The notes under the pieces are model-generated. The model had not been told where the DNA came from, did not search any database, and saw only the letters and a list, made by a program, of their open reading frames with translations. From assembly GCF_001884065.1 (NCBI RefSeq), contig NZ_MACH01000070.1:1-33976 (forward strand): 33,976 bases of DNA, written 5' to 3'. Origin of the DNA: Bacillus proteolyticus (GTDB lineage Bacteria; Bacillota; Bacilli; Bacillales; Bacillaceae_G). This document shows positions 1 through 8,057 of this stretch, piece after piece. A program made the position numbers and the translations under genes. The stretch's first letter is position 1, and each line of letters starts with the position of its first letter.

Positions 1-348
1 ACTGAGTGAATACAAAGCGATTTATATGATCAAAGATTACGTTCCTTTACTGTTTCAAGCGATAGCCGCTGGCACAGAAGAACTTTTAAAAATTCTGCAT
101 CGTCTTTATCTGCTGCTCAAAAAGAATGGTCGTAAATGTCATCGGTATAAGAAGATGACCGTCTTTGATATTCTAGGGATTGTGTATAAAACGACGGTGA
201 AGCATAGACAAGCTGCCTAGCGAAAAAATCACGTTTTAATAGACTTATTTAGCATGCCTACTTTTCTATCAATTGCTAGTTTTAAAACAAGGATCGTTTC
301 ATATCTAGTAATTTACTCGGTTAGCTTGATGGGCATGGGTAGTACCCC
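1..348 (+). mobile_element. IS231-like (IS4 family) element, right end, cut by the window edge
   Basis: The segment carries the 3' end of a transposase reading frame followed by about 100 bp of non-coding DNA. It then reaches a terminal-repeat-like motif at 322-348 (core TTGATGGGCATG, then GGTAGTACCCC). The same core, TTGATGGGCATG followed by a GTACCC block, recurs at 28579-28601, which supports it being an element end. IS231 elements are known to duplicate about 11 bp and to prefer GGG-N5-CCC targets. The 11 bases 338-348 fit that form loosely, so the true end is either 337 or 348. The left half lies outside the window. Confidence 0.6.
2..220 (+). CDS. IS4/IS231-family transposase, C-terminal 72 residues
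   Basis: The frame is open from the window edge to a TAG at 218-220, so this is the tail of a longer protein. The tail contains an [14 protein letters not shown] stretch and ends [20 protein letters not shown] recognise this as the style of C-terminus found in Bacillus IS4/IS231 transposases, where a basic KNGRKSHR-type segment is followed by a VFDILG helix. The DDE catalytic residues lie upstream of the window. It cannot be judged whether the full gene is intact. Confidence 0.65.
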   Translation: MSEYKAIYMIKDYVPLLFQAIAAGTEELLKILHRLYLLLKKNGRKCHRYKKMTVFDILGIVYKTTVKHRQAA

Positions 349-473
349 TTATATCATAAAATTGTTGGGGGAGTAAAGAAGTTAGGGCGGAGATAGACTG
401 GCAAGGGTATGAAAAAATGGCAAACAATGAAGCGGTATTTCCGCTAATGCCAGTTTCTTTTTGTAGCATCATT

Positions 474-482
474 CATACATTA
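474..482 (+). promoter_or_regulatory. Possible sigma-E/sigma-K type -10 element for the 514-4725 operon
   Basis: CATACATTA fits the CATANNNTA -10 of mother-cell sigma factors and lies about 31 bp before the start codon at 514. No good -35 (AC, or ATATT-like) is found at the right distance. This is suggestive only. No clear sigma-A promoter was seen either. Confidence 0.3.
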
Positions 483-513
483 GGATTAGGTCGTATAGGG
501 AGGGATAAGAGTT

Positions 514-1170
514 ATGAGAGAGTGTGTTTTAGTTATTGGTGCTCACCCCGATGATGAGTTATTAGGATCTGGAGGGACTTTAAAAAGATTAGTGGAGAAC
601 GGCTATCGGGTTATTTCAATAATTATTGCTTCAGGAAGAAGGGAGGAAGCGGATCGGATACATCAACTAGGCAAGGATGCAAATAAAGAAATTGGTATTG
701 AAGAAGTGATATTCCTCAATCATGCTAATTTAGAATTGGAATTAATTCCGTTGCATCAATTAACGAAAGAATTAGAACAATTAATACAGAAATATAAACC
801 AAGTAAAATTTTCACCCACCATTATGGAGATGTCAACATTGATCATCTAATTACCTTTCAAGCGGTTTTGACTGCAACGCGACCTCTACCTAAACGAAAT
901 CCGATAGAATTAATTACATTTGAAACGGTTTCCTCTAGTGAGTGGAATGTCTATACAAATGATAAAGTTTTCAAACCTAATTATTTTGTTAATATTACAG
1001 ATCAAATGGATTCAAAGATTGCGGCGCTCAAACATTATGATGTAGAAATGAGAGATTTTCCTCATCCTCGTTCGTATGAAGGCGTTCAGCATTTAGGAAG
1101 GGTTAGGGGCATGACGATTGGCGTACCATACGCTGAAGCGTTCGAAGTGATAAGGAGGATTTGGCAATGA
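514..1170 (+). CDS. PIG-L/LmbE family zinc-dependent N-deacetylase
   Basis: A 218-residue protein with the family signature AHPDDE at residues 10-15 and the second metal/catalytic block HHYGDVNIDH at 102-111. The family (BshB, MshB, GlcNAc-PI deacetylase, BtrD) hydrolyses N-acetyl groups, usually from GlcNAc-containing glycosides, with one zinc ion bound by His and Asp of these motifs. Length is normal for the family. The start is supported by GGGAGGG at 498-504, nine bases before ATG. It is the first gene of four; its TGA overlaps the ATG of the glycosyltransferase (ATGA), implying translational coupling. A GT4 plus PIG-L pair is the bacillithiol (BshA/BshB) arrangement, but a different acceptor is likely here. 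The substrate is unknown. Confidence 0.88.
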   Translation: MRECVLVIGAHPDDELLGSGGTLKRLVENGYRVISIIIASGRREEADRIHQLGKDANKEIGIEEVIFLNHANLELELIPLHQLTKELEQLIQKYKPSKIFTHHYGDVNIDHLITFQAVLTATRPLPKRNPIELITFETVSSSEWNVYTNDKVFKPNYFVNITDQMDSKIAALKHYDVEMRDFPHPRSYEGVQHLGRVRGMTIGVPYAEAFEVIRRIWQ

Positions 1171-2474
1171 GAAAGGAGAGTATGTTTCCGTATTCCTATT
1201 TAATCGAAGCGATGGATAAATATTTTGGAATGCCTTCACCTTCATCACCCAAACAGGAAAATGCAACGAGAGAACGATATGTAAATGCAAATCCAAAGGT
1301 GACTTCAAAGAAAAGAAGACTTTCTATATTAATTGCTACGTTTTGGGATTATCCTCATACGGGGGGGTTATCTAATTATATTACAGCACTTAGTGAAGGT
1401 TTAAAAAAATTGGGTCATAAAGTCGATATTATATCTCCTAATCAATTTCTTACGAGCGAAGTAAAAAACATGCGTAAAAAGGTTGTTCCAGAATTGAGAA
1501 ATTTCTTTTATGCACGTTATGGAAGCTATAATACCACGATTTTGAGAAATTGCAGACATATGTATATCTACGAAATGATGCTGCTTAAAAATATCAAATT
1601 AAAAAAATATGATGTTTTTCATGTGCAAGATTTGTTTACAGCCAATATATTGGGAAGAATCAATCGACTTTATAAGAAACCTTTGCTATTTACACCCCAT
1701 GGGATGTTTACTTTTAACCGGGTGAAATTTGGTATATTTGAAAAAGATTCACTAGAAGAAGCCTATTATAAAACATTAGAAAGTAAAGCTATTGAATTTG
1801 CCAATCATCTTATTATTCTCAGTGATTCATTTCGTCAACCGTTAATGCAACTGGGGGCAAAGCAAGAGGAAATGACAACTGTGCTTACGGGTATTGATTA
1901 TCCTGAGAAGTATGATGTAAAAAATACATTGGCACAGAAAAAAATCGTTATTACATGTGTGGCGAGATTAGGACCAAGAAAAGGTCATAAAGTATTATTT
2001 GATGCACTTTCACAGATGGAAAGGAAATATACTGAAAACATTAAGGTGCTTATTGTCGGAGATGGCGAGATGAGAGATGCGTTAGAAAAGCAAGTTGCTT
2101 CTTTGAATCTTTCCATGGTGGAGTTTTTAGGGGAAAGAGATGATGTACCAAACATTTTAAGTAAAACCGATATTTTTGTACTTCCAACTCTAAATGATAG
2201 TCTGCCTATTGCTATTATTGAGGCCATGCATAGTGGAGCTTGTGTCATTTCGACAACATCGGGAGGAATACCTGAATTAGTGCATCACGAGAAGACAGGT
2301 ATTCTAGTAGATGTAGGAGATGTAAATAAACTAAAACACGCATTAAAGTACGTTATTGAAAACCAGCAAGATCGGGAGCAGTTAGGTGAAAATGCAAGAA
2401 ACTTCGCTAAAAAATATTTAACTAGAGAGACAATGATAGCTCATATCGAAAAAATCTACAAAGATATTAAGTGA
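1167..2474 (+). CDS. GT4 (GT-B fold) glycosyltransferase
   Basis: About 435 residues. The N-terminal Rossmann half shows a GGLSNYITALSEGL acceptor/donor loop. The C-terminal half has the nucleotide-sugar region (VARLGPRKGH, then VGDGEMRDAL) and the GT4 block DSLPIAIIEAMHSG followed by TSGGIPELV. The usual E-x7-E pair is D-x7-E here, a conservative change. Family members such as BshA and CotSA transfer a sugar with retention from a nucleotide donor. ATG at 1167 is chosen over TTG at 1161 because AAGGAGG at 1152-1158 is correctly spaced only for the ATG, which overlaps the previous stop. Donor and acceptor are unknown; the adjacent deacetylase suggests an N-acetylhexosamine donor. Confidence 0.88.
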   Translation: MRKESMFPYSYLIEAMDKYFGMPSPSSPKQENATRERYVNANPKVTSKKRRLSILIATFWDYPHTGGLSNYITALSEGLKKLGHKVDIISPNQFLTSEVKNMRKKVVPELRNFFYARYGSYNTTILRNCRHMYIYEMMLLKNIKLKKYDVFHVQDLFTANILGRINRLYKKPLLFTPHGMFTFNRVKFGIFEKDSLEEAYYKTLESKAIEFANHLIILSDSFRQPLMQLGAKQEEMTTVLTGIDYPEKYDVKNTLAQKKIVITCVARLGPRKGHKVLFDALSQMERKYTENIKVLIVGDGEMRDALEKQVASLNLSMVEFLGERDDVPNILSKTDIFVLPTLNDSLPIAIIEAMHSGACVISTTSGGIPELVHHEKTGILVDVGDVNKLKHALKYVIENQQDREQLGENARNFAKKYLTRETMIAHIEKIYKDIK

Positions 2475-2485
2475 GGAAGGATTCT

Positions 2486-3652
2486 ATGTATCATGAACAC
2501 AGTGCAGTTGTACTGGACTTAAGTGCCAATGGAGTTGGAATTATTAGAAGTTTAGCGAGAAAAGGAATTAAAGTTTATGCGTTTGATGTAGAGGGGCCTT
2601 ATAAGATAGGGAGATCACGCCTTGCTTCATGCGGAGTATGTCCAAGTCCTTTATCGGAAGAAAAGGAATTATTAACTTTTTTAATCCACTTGGCTAAAGA
2701 ATTAAAATTGAAACCAGTTTTGTATACAGGTGCGGATGATTATGTGGTATTTATTTCAAAATATCGAGCGGAGCTGTCTAACTACTATTTATTTTTGTTT
2801 CCTGAGCATTCATTAATTGAAACAATACTAGATAAACATAAAATGTATGAACTGGCTGTGAAGCATAATATTCCATGCCCGAAAACATATGTGATTGAAC
2901 ATAAAGGACAGTTAGAAGAAGCAATATTTAACCTCGGTTTTCCATGTATATTAAAGCCGACTTTGGGCCATAAGTTTCGAAAAAAAATAAATAAAAAGGC
3001 TATATTTATAAAAAATCCAGATCAACTAAGAAATGAGTATGAATTGTACCGACAGCATGGAAAGCTCATCGCTCAGGAAATCATTCCTGGAGACAATCAG
3101 CATTTTTATAAAGTGGCTACTTTTTATGACGATAATATGGAGCTATTAGCATTGTTTTCTTTGCAAAAGAACCATCAATTTCCAGCTGAATTTGGAACAG
3201 GAGCTCATATTGTTAGTAAACAGATTCCAGAACTAGTGGATGTATGTTTACCTCTTTTTAAAAAAATACAACTTAAAGGTATTGGCATGGCAGAGTTTAA
3301 AAAGGACCCGCGAGATGATGTTTATAAGTTTATTGAAATCAACCCCCGTTTTTGGTTAACCCATAGCTTAACAGAATCTGCAGGCATCGATTTTGTTTAT
3401 ATGTATTATTTATATTTAACCAAGCAAAACCCAGAGCCAAGACTTAAACAAAGAGATGGTATCAAATGGATTTATCTTGTGCGGTATTATTTAACGTTCC
3501 GTGACAAGAAAAAAAGAGCTGAAATGACATGGAAAGATTTTTATGAAGGCTTGCGAGGAAAAAAAGAGTTCGCTCTTTTTGCGTGGGACGATCCGATGCC
3601 ATTTATTAGAAGCGCATGGTCTCATTTGAGGAATGCATGGAAACGAAAATGA
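2486..3652 (+). CDS. ATP-grasp domain ligase
   Basis: About 388 residues. The N-terminal pre-ATP-grasp domain begins VVLDLSANGVGIIRSLARKG, as in ATP-grasp enzymes acting in cell-surface and peptide ligation pathways. The central ATP-binding part has FPCILKPTLG (adenine/phosphate-binding lysine). The C-terminal metal-binding block is YKFIEINPRFW, the E-x-N motif that holds magnesium. Such enzymes join a carboxylate to an amine through an acyl-phosphate. A GTG at 2471 overlaps the previous stop, but ATG at 2486 is preferred because GAGGAAGG lies five bases before it. With a deacetylase upstream, an amide bond to the freed amino group of a sugar is a reasonable inference but not shown. Confidence 0.82.
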   Translation: MYHEHSAVVLDLSANGVGIIRSLARKGIKVYAFDVEGPYKIGRSRLASCGVCPSPLSEEKELLTFLIHLAKELKLKPVLYTGADDYVVFISKYRAELSNYYLFLFPEHSLIETILDKHKMYELAVKHNIPCPKTYVIEHKGQLEEAIFNLGFPCILKPTLGHKFRKKINKKAIFIKNPDQLRNEYELYRQHGKLIAQEIIPGDNQHFYKVATFYDDNMELLALFSLQKNHQFPAEFGTGAHIVSKQIPELVDVCLPLFKKIQLKGIGMAEFKKDPRDDVYKFIEINPRFWLTHSLTESAGIDFVYMYYLYLTKQNPEPRLKQRDGIKWIYLVRYYLTFRDKKKRAEMTWKDFYEGLRGKKEFALFAWDDPMPFIRSAWSHLRNAWKRK

Positions 3653-4725
3653 AAGGAATGAAATCATTGTATGAAGCAAAAGAATTATCCTATTATTTAA
3701 AGAAGTTTAGAATCTCAGAAAAAATCTCTTATTCAATGGGTCAAAGGGTATCAATAGATTCTGCTAACATTGAATGTCTGAAATCAACAACAAGAACTAG
3801 TATCTACAAATTATTTCTTCGAAAAAAAATGAAAACCTATCCCATTATTTTAAAAGTATATAATTCAACAAGCTACAGAAATGAAGTAGAGATTCAAGTA
3901 TATCAAAGAGCGTATCCGATATTGAAAGAATTTCTTCCTCAAATATATTATACTGAAAAAAAAGGAACTGAAACCTGGATATTCATGGAGTTTGTCCAGC
4001 AAGTACGCGGCCAGGTTACTTTCTCCCCAAAACATTTAGAACATATTATCCCCACTGTTGCCAAACTTCACGCACACACATTTGAAGACAATTTGAAAAA
4101 ATATAAAAATATTTGGAATGAATGGCTCCCTATTTATGAATCAAGCAAAATGAGAAGTGGTCGATCTAAATACATTGGAAGAACGATTACTTTTCTTGAT
4201 GATGCAGTGAAAGACGATAGGTTAAGGGAGGCCATTAAACCCTATCATAAATCGCTAATAAAATTGTGTCAGAAGGGACCGGATTTTTTTCCAGAACTAT
4301 TTGAAAACGGTTCATCTATAACACATGGAGACCTTCATATGCAAAATATATGTAGTAATAATGTGACACTAGATGCTCCATGGAATATTCAGTTTATCGA
4401 TTGGGAGTCTATTAAATACGGACCCGTCTGGTTTGATATGGTTGTTTTAGTCGAAATATTATTAGGATTTAGAAAAGATTGGCAGAGCAATGCAGAAGAG
4501 ATTCGCACACATTGTGTGAATTTATATACAAAGCAAATGCAGAAGTATGGGATTGAATTTAAAACAGCTCCAATTGATCTTTATAAAATGGCGTATTTAC
4601 AGAGAACATTAGAAAAGGGGCTGCATACTCAGTTACGAAGAATATTCAATAACCGTGCTGGTTGCGAATTATTAACATATCATCTTGAAAAAGTTTCAAT
4701 TTGGGGAGAAGAATTAGGTTTATAG
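3637..4725 (+). CDS. APH/CotS-type phosphotransferase (protein-kinase-like fold)
   Basis: About 362 residues. The catalytic loop HGDLHMQN (Asp near residue 232, Asn near 237) and the metal-binding IDWE (Asp near 255) are intact. The ATP-anchoring lysine is probably in PIILKVY with a glutamate ten residues on. The fold covers aminoglycoside, choline and homoserine kinases and the spore-coat CotS/CotI group. Possible starts are ATG at 3616, 3637, 3649 and 3658; 3637 is taken because GAGGA lies just before it, though the 3649 ATG overlaps the previous stop as ATGA. It is last in the operon. A CotS-like role beside a CotSA-like glycosyltransferase is plausible, as is a small-molecule kinase. Confidence 0.8.
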   Translation: METKMKGMKSLYEAKELSYYLKKFRISEKISYSMGQRVSIDSANIECLKSTTRTSIYKLFLRKKMKTYPIILKVYNSTSYRNEVEIQVYQRAYPILKEFLPQIYYTEKKGTETWIFMEFVQQVRGQVTFSPKHLEHIIPTVAKLHAHTFEDNLKKYKNIWNEWLPIYESSKMRSGRSKYIGRTITFLDDAVKDDRLREAIKPYHKSLIKLCQKGPDFFPELFENGSSITHGDLHMQNICSNNVTLDAPWNIQFIDWESIKYGPVWFDMVVLVEILLGFRKDWQSNAEEIRTHCVNLYTKQMQKYGIEFKTAPIDLYKMAYLQRTLEKGLHTQLRRIFNNRAGCELLTYHLEKVSIWGEELGL

Positions 4726-5231
4726 AGGATAAATCTCCCATGTACCATTAGAAGAGCTAGGATGTAATACTTCTGATTGCAATAAAGGAAGAGTGAAATA
4801 AATATATCAAATATAGAACTGCAATTTGGATTTGGCAGGAGGCACATCTATAGATTTGGAAAAAGATGTTTATAAAAGGACGAATTTGAAATGATAATGG
4901 GCTATAGAGCTCTAATCCCTTATAATAAATTAAAAAATTACCGTAGGGAATCTTTTCCGATGGTAATTTTTTTCGATGGCTCATATTGCAAAGGGAAATT
5001 TTTCAAGTGCTTTTAGTTTATTAATCGATACGTATCCGTAGATAAGAGAAATGATAGTAAATTTGTATTTTAATAGAAATAGTAAATATAAAGTGAATGA
5101 TCCAATTATTACAGGAACAGTGATATTAGGATTTGAGACCGTACTAGGTAATAGTAGTGGTGTGAATAATGTTGCGAATTGAGGTGAAGTAGCATTGAAA
5201 GCAAAACCGAGGGCGGGTAGTGTACTAGGGG
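4726..5231. other. Intergenic stretch with one doubtful 43-codon frame
   Basis: Apart from the terminator at 4932-4972 this segment shows no clear gene. A frame at 5051-5182 on the plus strand (ATG after AAGAGAA, 43 codons) reads VNDPIITGTVILGFETVLG and then ends. It could be a fragment of a surface or phage protein, but I do not recognise it. Other frames are short and broken. Confidence 0.35.
4932..4972. terminator. Bidirectional intrinsic terminator
   Basis: Arms AAAAAATTACC (4932-4942) and GGTAATTTTTT (4962-4972) are perfectly complementary, with an inner GGGAA/TTCC pairing. A T-run on either strand follows the stem. It lies about 200 bp after the kinase gene. Confidence 0.7.
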
Positions 5232-5483
5232 CTAGTGCTCCACAATTAAAATTACATTTTCAAAATTTTCTGCGGCTTGTTGCTGCATGTTTTGTGTGAT
5301 ATGGCTGTACTTGTCTAAAGTCATTTGGATAGAAGAATGACCTAATCGATCTTGAACGATTTTAGGATGCTCTCCAGCCTGAAGCATGAGTGTTGCATGT
5401 GTATGACTAAATCATGAACACGAATTCGAGGGACACCAGATTTGTTGTAGTGGTCCTTTAAAAAACGATGGGGAGCATCTATA
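5232..5483 (-). pseudogene. Tyrosine-type phage integrase, frameshifted C-terminal fragment
   Basis: Read on the minus strand, the DNA gives DAPHRFLKDHYNKSGVPRI, then RVHDL. After a one-base loss it continues HTHATLMLQAGEHPKIVQ, LGHSSIQMTLDKYSHIT, and stops. These are the catalytic HxLRH and LGHSS...Y boxes of phage integrases. The expected Arg codon CGT after HDL has lost its first base (near 5410), shifting the frame. The N-terminal core-binding part and Arg I are missing. The break lies just downstream of the exosporium-leader gene on the same strand. It is a relic of an integrated element. Confidence 0.8.
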
Positions 5484-5494
5484 GTAATTAAACT

Positions 5495-6046
5495 TTAAAT
5501 GCTAATTACTGTAGCAGTTAAGTTTCTATCCATAATAGTGCTAGTTGATATATTAACTCCCGAGGCAGACATATTCAGACGGTATACATAAGTCCCAGGT
5601 GGAGGGATATCTACCCAGATTACTGAAACATTGTGGGTTAAATAGGCTTGAGTATTTGCCGGTTTCTGAATATTCGTTTGAGCTTCTACCTGAATCGCAA
5701 TAATGGTGACATCTCTCACTAAATTAAGAACTGAAGATACACTAAATTCTGTAAGGCTAGGGTTAGAAACATAGTCAGATCTGAAAACCCCTTCTAACTT
5801 TACTATTTGATTAACTTCTACATTAATAGCCGGTAACGTGAGGGTAGTTGAGGCGGGTGCAGTAGTGCTAATTTGCCTAAATATAACTGAAATGATGCCA
5901 GTCGGCTTAGTTACTCCGGTTGAACCAGTCTGTCCTGTAGGTAGCGTAAATGATGGAATAGTAGGTAACTTGGGACCAATTAAAATTGGATCTAATGCGG
6001 CGCTCTGTAAAATTCCCGGTGAATTCAGTTCATCCTCCTTTGACAT
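5495..6046 (-). CDS. Exosporium-leader (BclA-type) spore surface protein with a minimal collagen-like segment
   Basis: 183 residues. The N-terminus has the exosporium leader LDPILIGPKLPTIPSFTLPTG at about residues 18-38. This is the signal that in BclA family proteins directs attachment to the ExsFA/BxpB basal layer. Only a vestigial collagen-like part follows (GQTGSTG, about two triplets). The C-terminal 135 residues are rich in Thr, Val and Ile in alternating beta patterns, as expected for a jelly-roll trimer domain. GGAGGTGA is four bases before ATG. An exact sigma-K promoter lies upstream, so expression late in the mother cell is expected. The gene runs into an integrase relic and has no partner on its strand. 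Confidence 0.85.
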   Translation of the reverse strand: MSKEDELNSPGILQSAALDPILIGPKLPTIPSFTLPTGQTGSTGVTKPTGIISVIFRQISTTAPASTTLTLPAINVEVNQIVKLEGVFRSDYVSNPSLTEFSVSSVLNLVRDVTIIAIQVEAQTNIQKPANTQAYLTHNVSVIWVDIPPPGTYVYRLNMSASGVNISTSTIMDRNLTATVISI

Positions 6047-6097
6047 ATGTTCACCTCCAAATAGTTCTAATCGTATTTAATAGATGCGCAATATAAA

Positions 6098-6124
6098 TAA
6101 AATATGACCATATTTTTGTTTAGT
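6098..6124 (-). promoter_or_regulatory. Sigma-K promoter of the exosporium-leader gene
   Basis: On the minus strand the sequence reads AC, 16 bases, then CATATTTTA, an exact match to the AC-N16-CATANNNTA consensus. The predicted start is near 6091, giving a leader of about 45 nt with a strong ribosome site. Confidence 0.75.
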
Positions 6125-6146
6125 AAGAAAGAAGATGGCTAAAAAA

Positions 6147-6168
6147 GCAGCTAGCAAAAGCTAACTGC
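6147..6168 (-). terminator. Isolated copy of the minus-strand hairpin repeated at 9.3-9.9 kb
   Basis: The 22-bp hairpin with a four-base loop is identical to the copies at 9317, 9898 and nearly 9771. It is preceded on the plus strand by AAAAAA, which is a U-run after the stem in minus-strand RNA. The minus-strand RNA pairs fully using one G.U, while the plus RNA has a C.A mismatch. Confidence 0.6.
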
Positions 6169-6266
6169 TCGGTTTCAAGATGATAATCTAGATGCGAATA
6201 CAGTATGGCCAAGATAAGCTGTAACTATTCAAGAAAGAAGATCGAACAGAGGGGGAACCGTATCGT

Positions 6267-6428
6267 ATGAATCAGTTGTCATTTTTTGAAGACATCGATG
6301 AAAGGGAGATGCGAAGACTTGTGGTGAAGGAGCTGAAAAACTACAAAGCATTGTGCGTCCGGATGAAAGATCAAAAGGAGATGGAGCAACTGATGGAGAT
6401 AAAAACTGAAGGAGAGAAAGCTCAATAA
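6267..6428 (+). CDS. Small protein resembling the N-terminus of ArpU-type phage regulators
   Basis: 53 residues beginning MNQLSFFEDIDEREMRRLVV. The pattern M-x-QL-x-F-x-x-x-ID-x-x-E matches the start of the ArpU-type protein at 10416 (MTQLTFLPKIDRKET), so it is probably a truncated relative. The sigma-like helical C-terminus is absent. A GAGGGGG ribosome site lies 12 bases before ATG, a long spacing. The hairpin at 6147 upstream is also shared with the prophage segment at 9-10 kb, which suggests a detached piece of the same phage-derived module. Function, if any, is unknown. Confidence 0.5.
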   Translation: MNQLSFFEDIDEREMRRLVVKELKNYKALCVRMKDQKEMEQLMEIKTEGEKAQ

Positions 6429-6463
6429 AATTTGAATTTTATAAGTAATTTTTTGTTAAATAG

Positions 6464-7306
6464 TTAACCGTTTATAATTTCCCCACCATTCACGTGCAGA
6501 ATTTGTCCTGATATGTAAGATGCATCCTCGGATGCCAAGAATACATAAGCAGGTGCCACTTCAAACGGTTGACCGGCTCGCTTCATAGGAACATGGTCTC
6601 CAAATGTGGCAATCCATTCTGGAGGCAAGGAAGATGGAATTAATGGAGTCCAAATTGGTCCCGGGGCCACACCATTAACTCGGATCCCTTGCGGTGCCAG
6701 TGAAGATGACAGCGAACGTGTAAAGGAAACAATGGCTCCTTTAGATGCCGCGTAGTCAATTGCATCTTGATCTCCATGATAGGCACTAAGGGATGTTGTA
6801 TTTATTATGGAGCTCCCTGAATTCATATATGGCAAAACAGCTTTCGTCAAAATAAACTGAGAAAAAACATTTGTGTGAAAGGTACTTGTTCGTTGGTTAG
6901 AGTCTACATCAAGTAGACTGTTCCTTATGTATAGTACACCGGCATTATTCACCAAAATGTCAATACGACCAAATTGGTGAATTGTCTGCATTACTGCTTG
7001 TTGGCAATGCTGCTCATACCCAATATCACCTGGAATGGTAATGCAACTACGGCCATACTTTTTAACATAGAACTCCGTTTCTTTTGCATCACTATGCTCA
7101 TTTAGGTATGAGATTGCTATGTCTGCCCCCTCTTTCGCGAAGGCTACAGCGACAGCCCTCCCAATTCCACTATCCCCACCAGTTATAAGCGCTACCTTAT
7201 TTATAAGTTTACCGGCTGGTTTGTAATTGGGGTTATCAAATATAGGTCTAGGTATCATTAATGATTCAATGCCAGGTTTACTTTGTTGTTGAGGCGGGAA
7301 ACCCAT
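6464..7306 (-). CDS. Short-chain dehydrogenase/reductase (YhdF/GsiB-neighbour type stress SDR)
   Basis: 280 residues. The cofactor loop TGGDSGIG, the NNAG motif and the active-site set Ser (INTTSLSAYHG), Tyr and Lys (YAASKGAIVSF) are all present, followed by PGPIWTPL and the C-terminal SGQILHVNGGE. The proline-rich N-terminus (GFPPQQQSKPGIESLMIPRP) is typical of the extended Bacillus general-stress SDRs that use NAD(P)H. ATG at 7304-7306 (read on minus) is chosen because AAGGGGTGA precedes it; an upstream in-frame start at 7447 adds 47 unrelated residues. The gene stands alone. The substrate is unknown. Confidence 0.88.
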   Translation of the reverse strand: MGFPPQQQSKPGIESLMIPRPIFDNPNYKPAGKLINKVALITGGDSGIGRAVAVAFAKEGADIAISYLNEHSDAKETEFYVKKYGRSCITIPGDIGYEQHCQQAVMQTIHQFGRIDILVNNAGVLYIRNSLLDVDSNQRTSTFHTNVFSQFILTKAVLPYMNSGSSIINTTSLSAYHGDQDAIDYAASKGAIVSFTRSLSSSLAPQGIRVNGVAPGPIWTPLIPSSLPPEWIATFGDHVPMKRAGQPFEVAPAYVFLASEDASYISGQILHVNGGEIING

Positions 7307-7509
7307 CACATTCACCCCTTTTGGAATTTTCTTATAATAAATGAAATTCTGATATAAGTTATGATTATCATCAGGAAAATATATCCTTACCAAAGAATTA
7401 AATAGAGAAAGTGAAGGGGGATTTACTCCATCAAGGTGTAATATCATTCCTGGATTAGTAAATAATGAAATGGTGATACTAATAAATATTGAACGTAGAT
7501 GACAAAGGA

Positions 7510-8024
7510 ATGAGAATATTATTTTTATTTACACTGATTATGGCGGAACACATACAACCTCACTAGCTACAGCATATCATTTAAACAAACTATCAACTAA
7601 TCGGAAATTAACGAGAGAAGAAATTTTAAATGTGGACTATTTCAATAAACTTAAAACTTCTGATATGGGGAAAATTATTTTTCATGACCGAGATGAGGGA
7701 GGTAATCCTGTTTATACTGAAGGGTGCGGGGCATCAAAAGTTGTGGTACCATCTATGAAAAATCTAGGTGAAATTCTTCAACATCAATATCAAAACAACG
7801 AAAAAATCATTTTTTCAAATACGTCACCAACTGTTCCACTTCCCATGACGTTTGGTGGTTTATTCTCTTGAAGATTACATATTGATTTTATCGGTGTTCC
7901 ATTACTTGTATGGGGCGCAAAGATTTGTTGTGACAATATACAAAGACTGGTGGATTATACAAAAGAAGCTGGTAGACTGACAAACGATTATGTTGTTATA
8001 TTAGATAATAAGACTTTCAAATGA
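7510..8024 (+). pseudogene. DUF3189 family gene, inactivated by a frameshift and a nonsense codon
   Basis: The frame reads YTDYGGTHTTSLATAYHLNK, then VDYFNKLKTSDMGKIIFHD and SNTSPTVPLPMTFGGLFS. It then meets TGA at 7869-7871 and continues in the same frame RLHIDFIGVPLLVWGAKIC to TGA at 8022. DUF3189 proteins begin with such a YGGTH motif. The only ribosome site and ATG (AAAGGA, ATG 7510) are one base out of frame with the body, so there are two lesions: an indel after the start and a nonsense change at the Arg/Trp position. About 170 codons in total. A strong terminator follows directly. Translation of the middle part alone (7632-7871) is unlikely to give a functional protein. Confidence 0.75.
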
Positions 8025-8057
8025 AAAAAGCAGGATACATTGCTATCCTGCTTTTTT
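8024..8057. terminator. Bidirectional terminator after the DUF3189 relic
   Basis: Perfect arms GCAGGATA (8030-8037) and TATCCTGC (8044-8051) are flanked by AAAAAA and TTTTTT. It overlaps the last codon of the DUF3189 frame. An apparent open frame beginning at 8021 starts inside this stem and is not supported. Confidence 0.8.

Noticed and set aside
4757-4984. 75-codon minus-strand frame
   Set aside because: It crosses the terminator at 4932-4972 and has no family resemblance or ribosome site.
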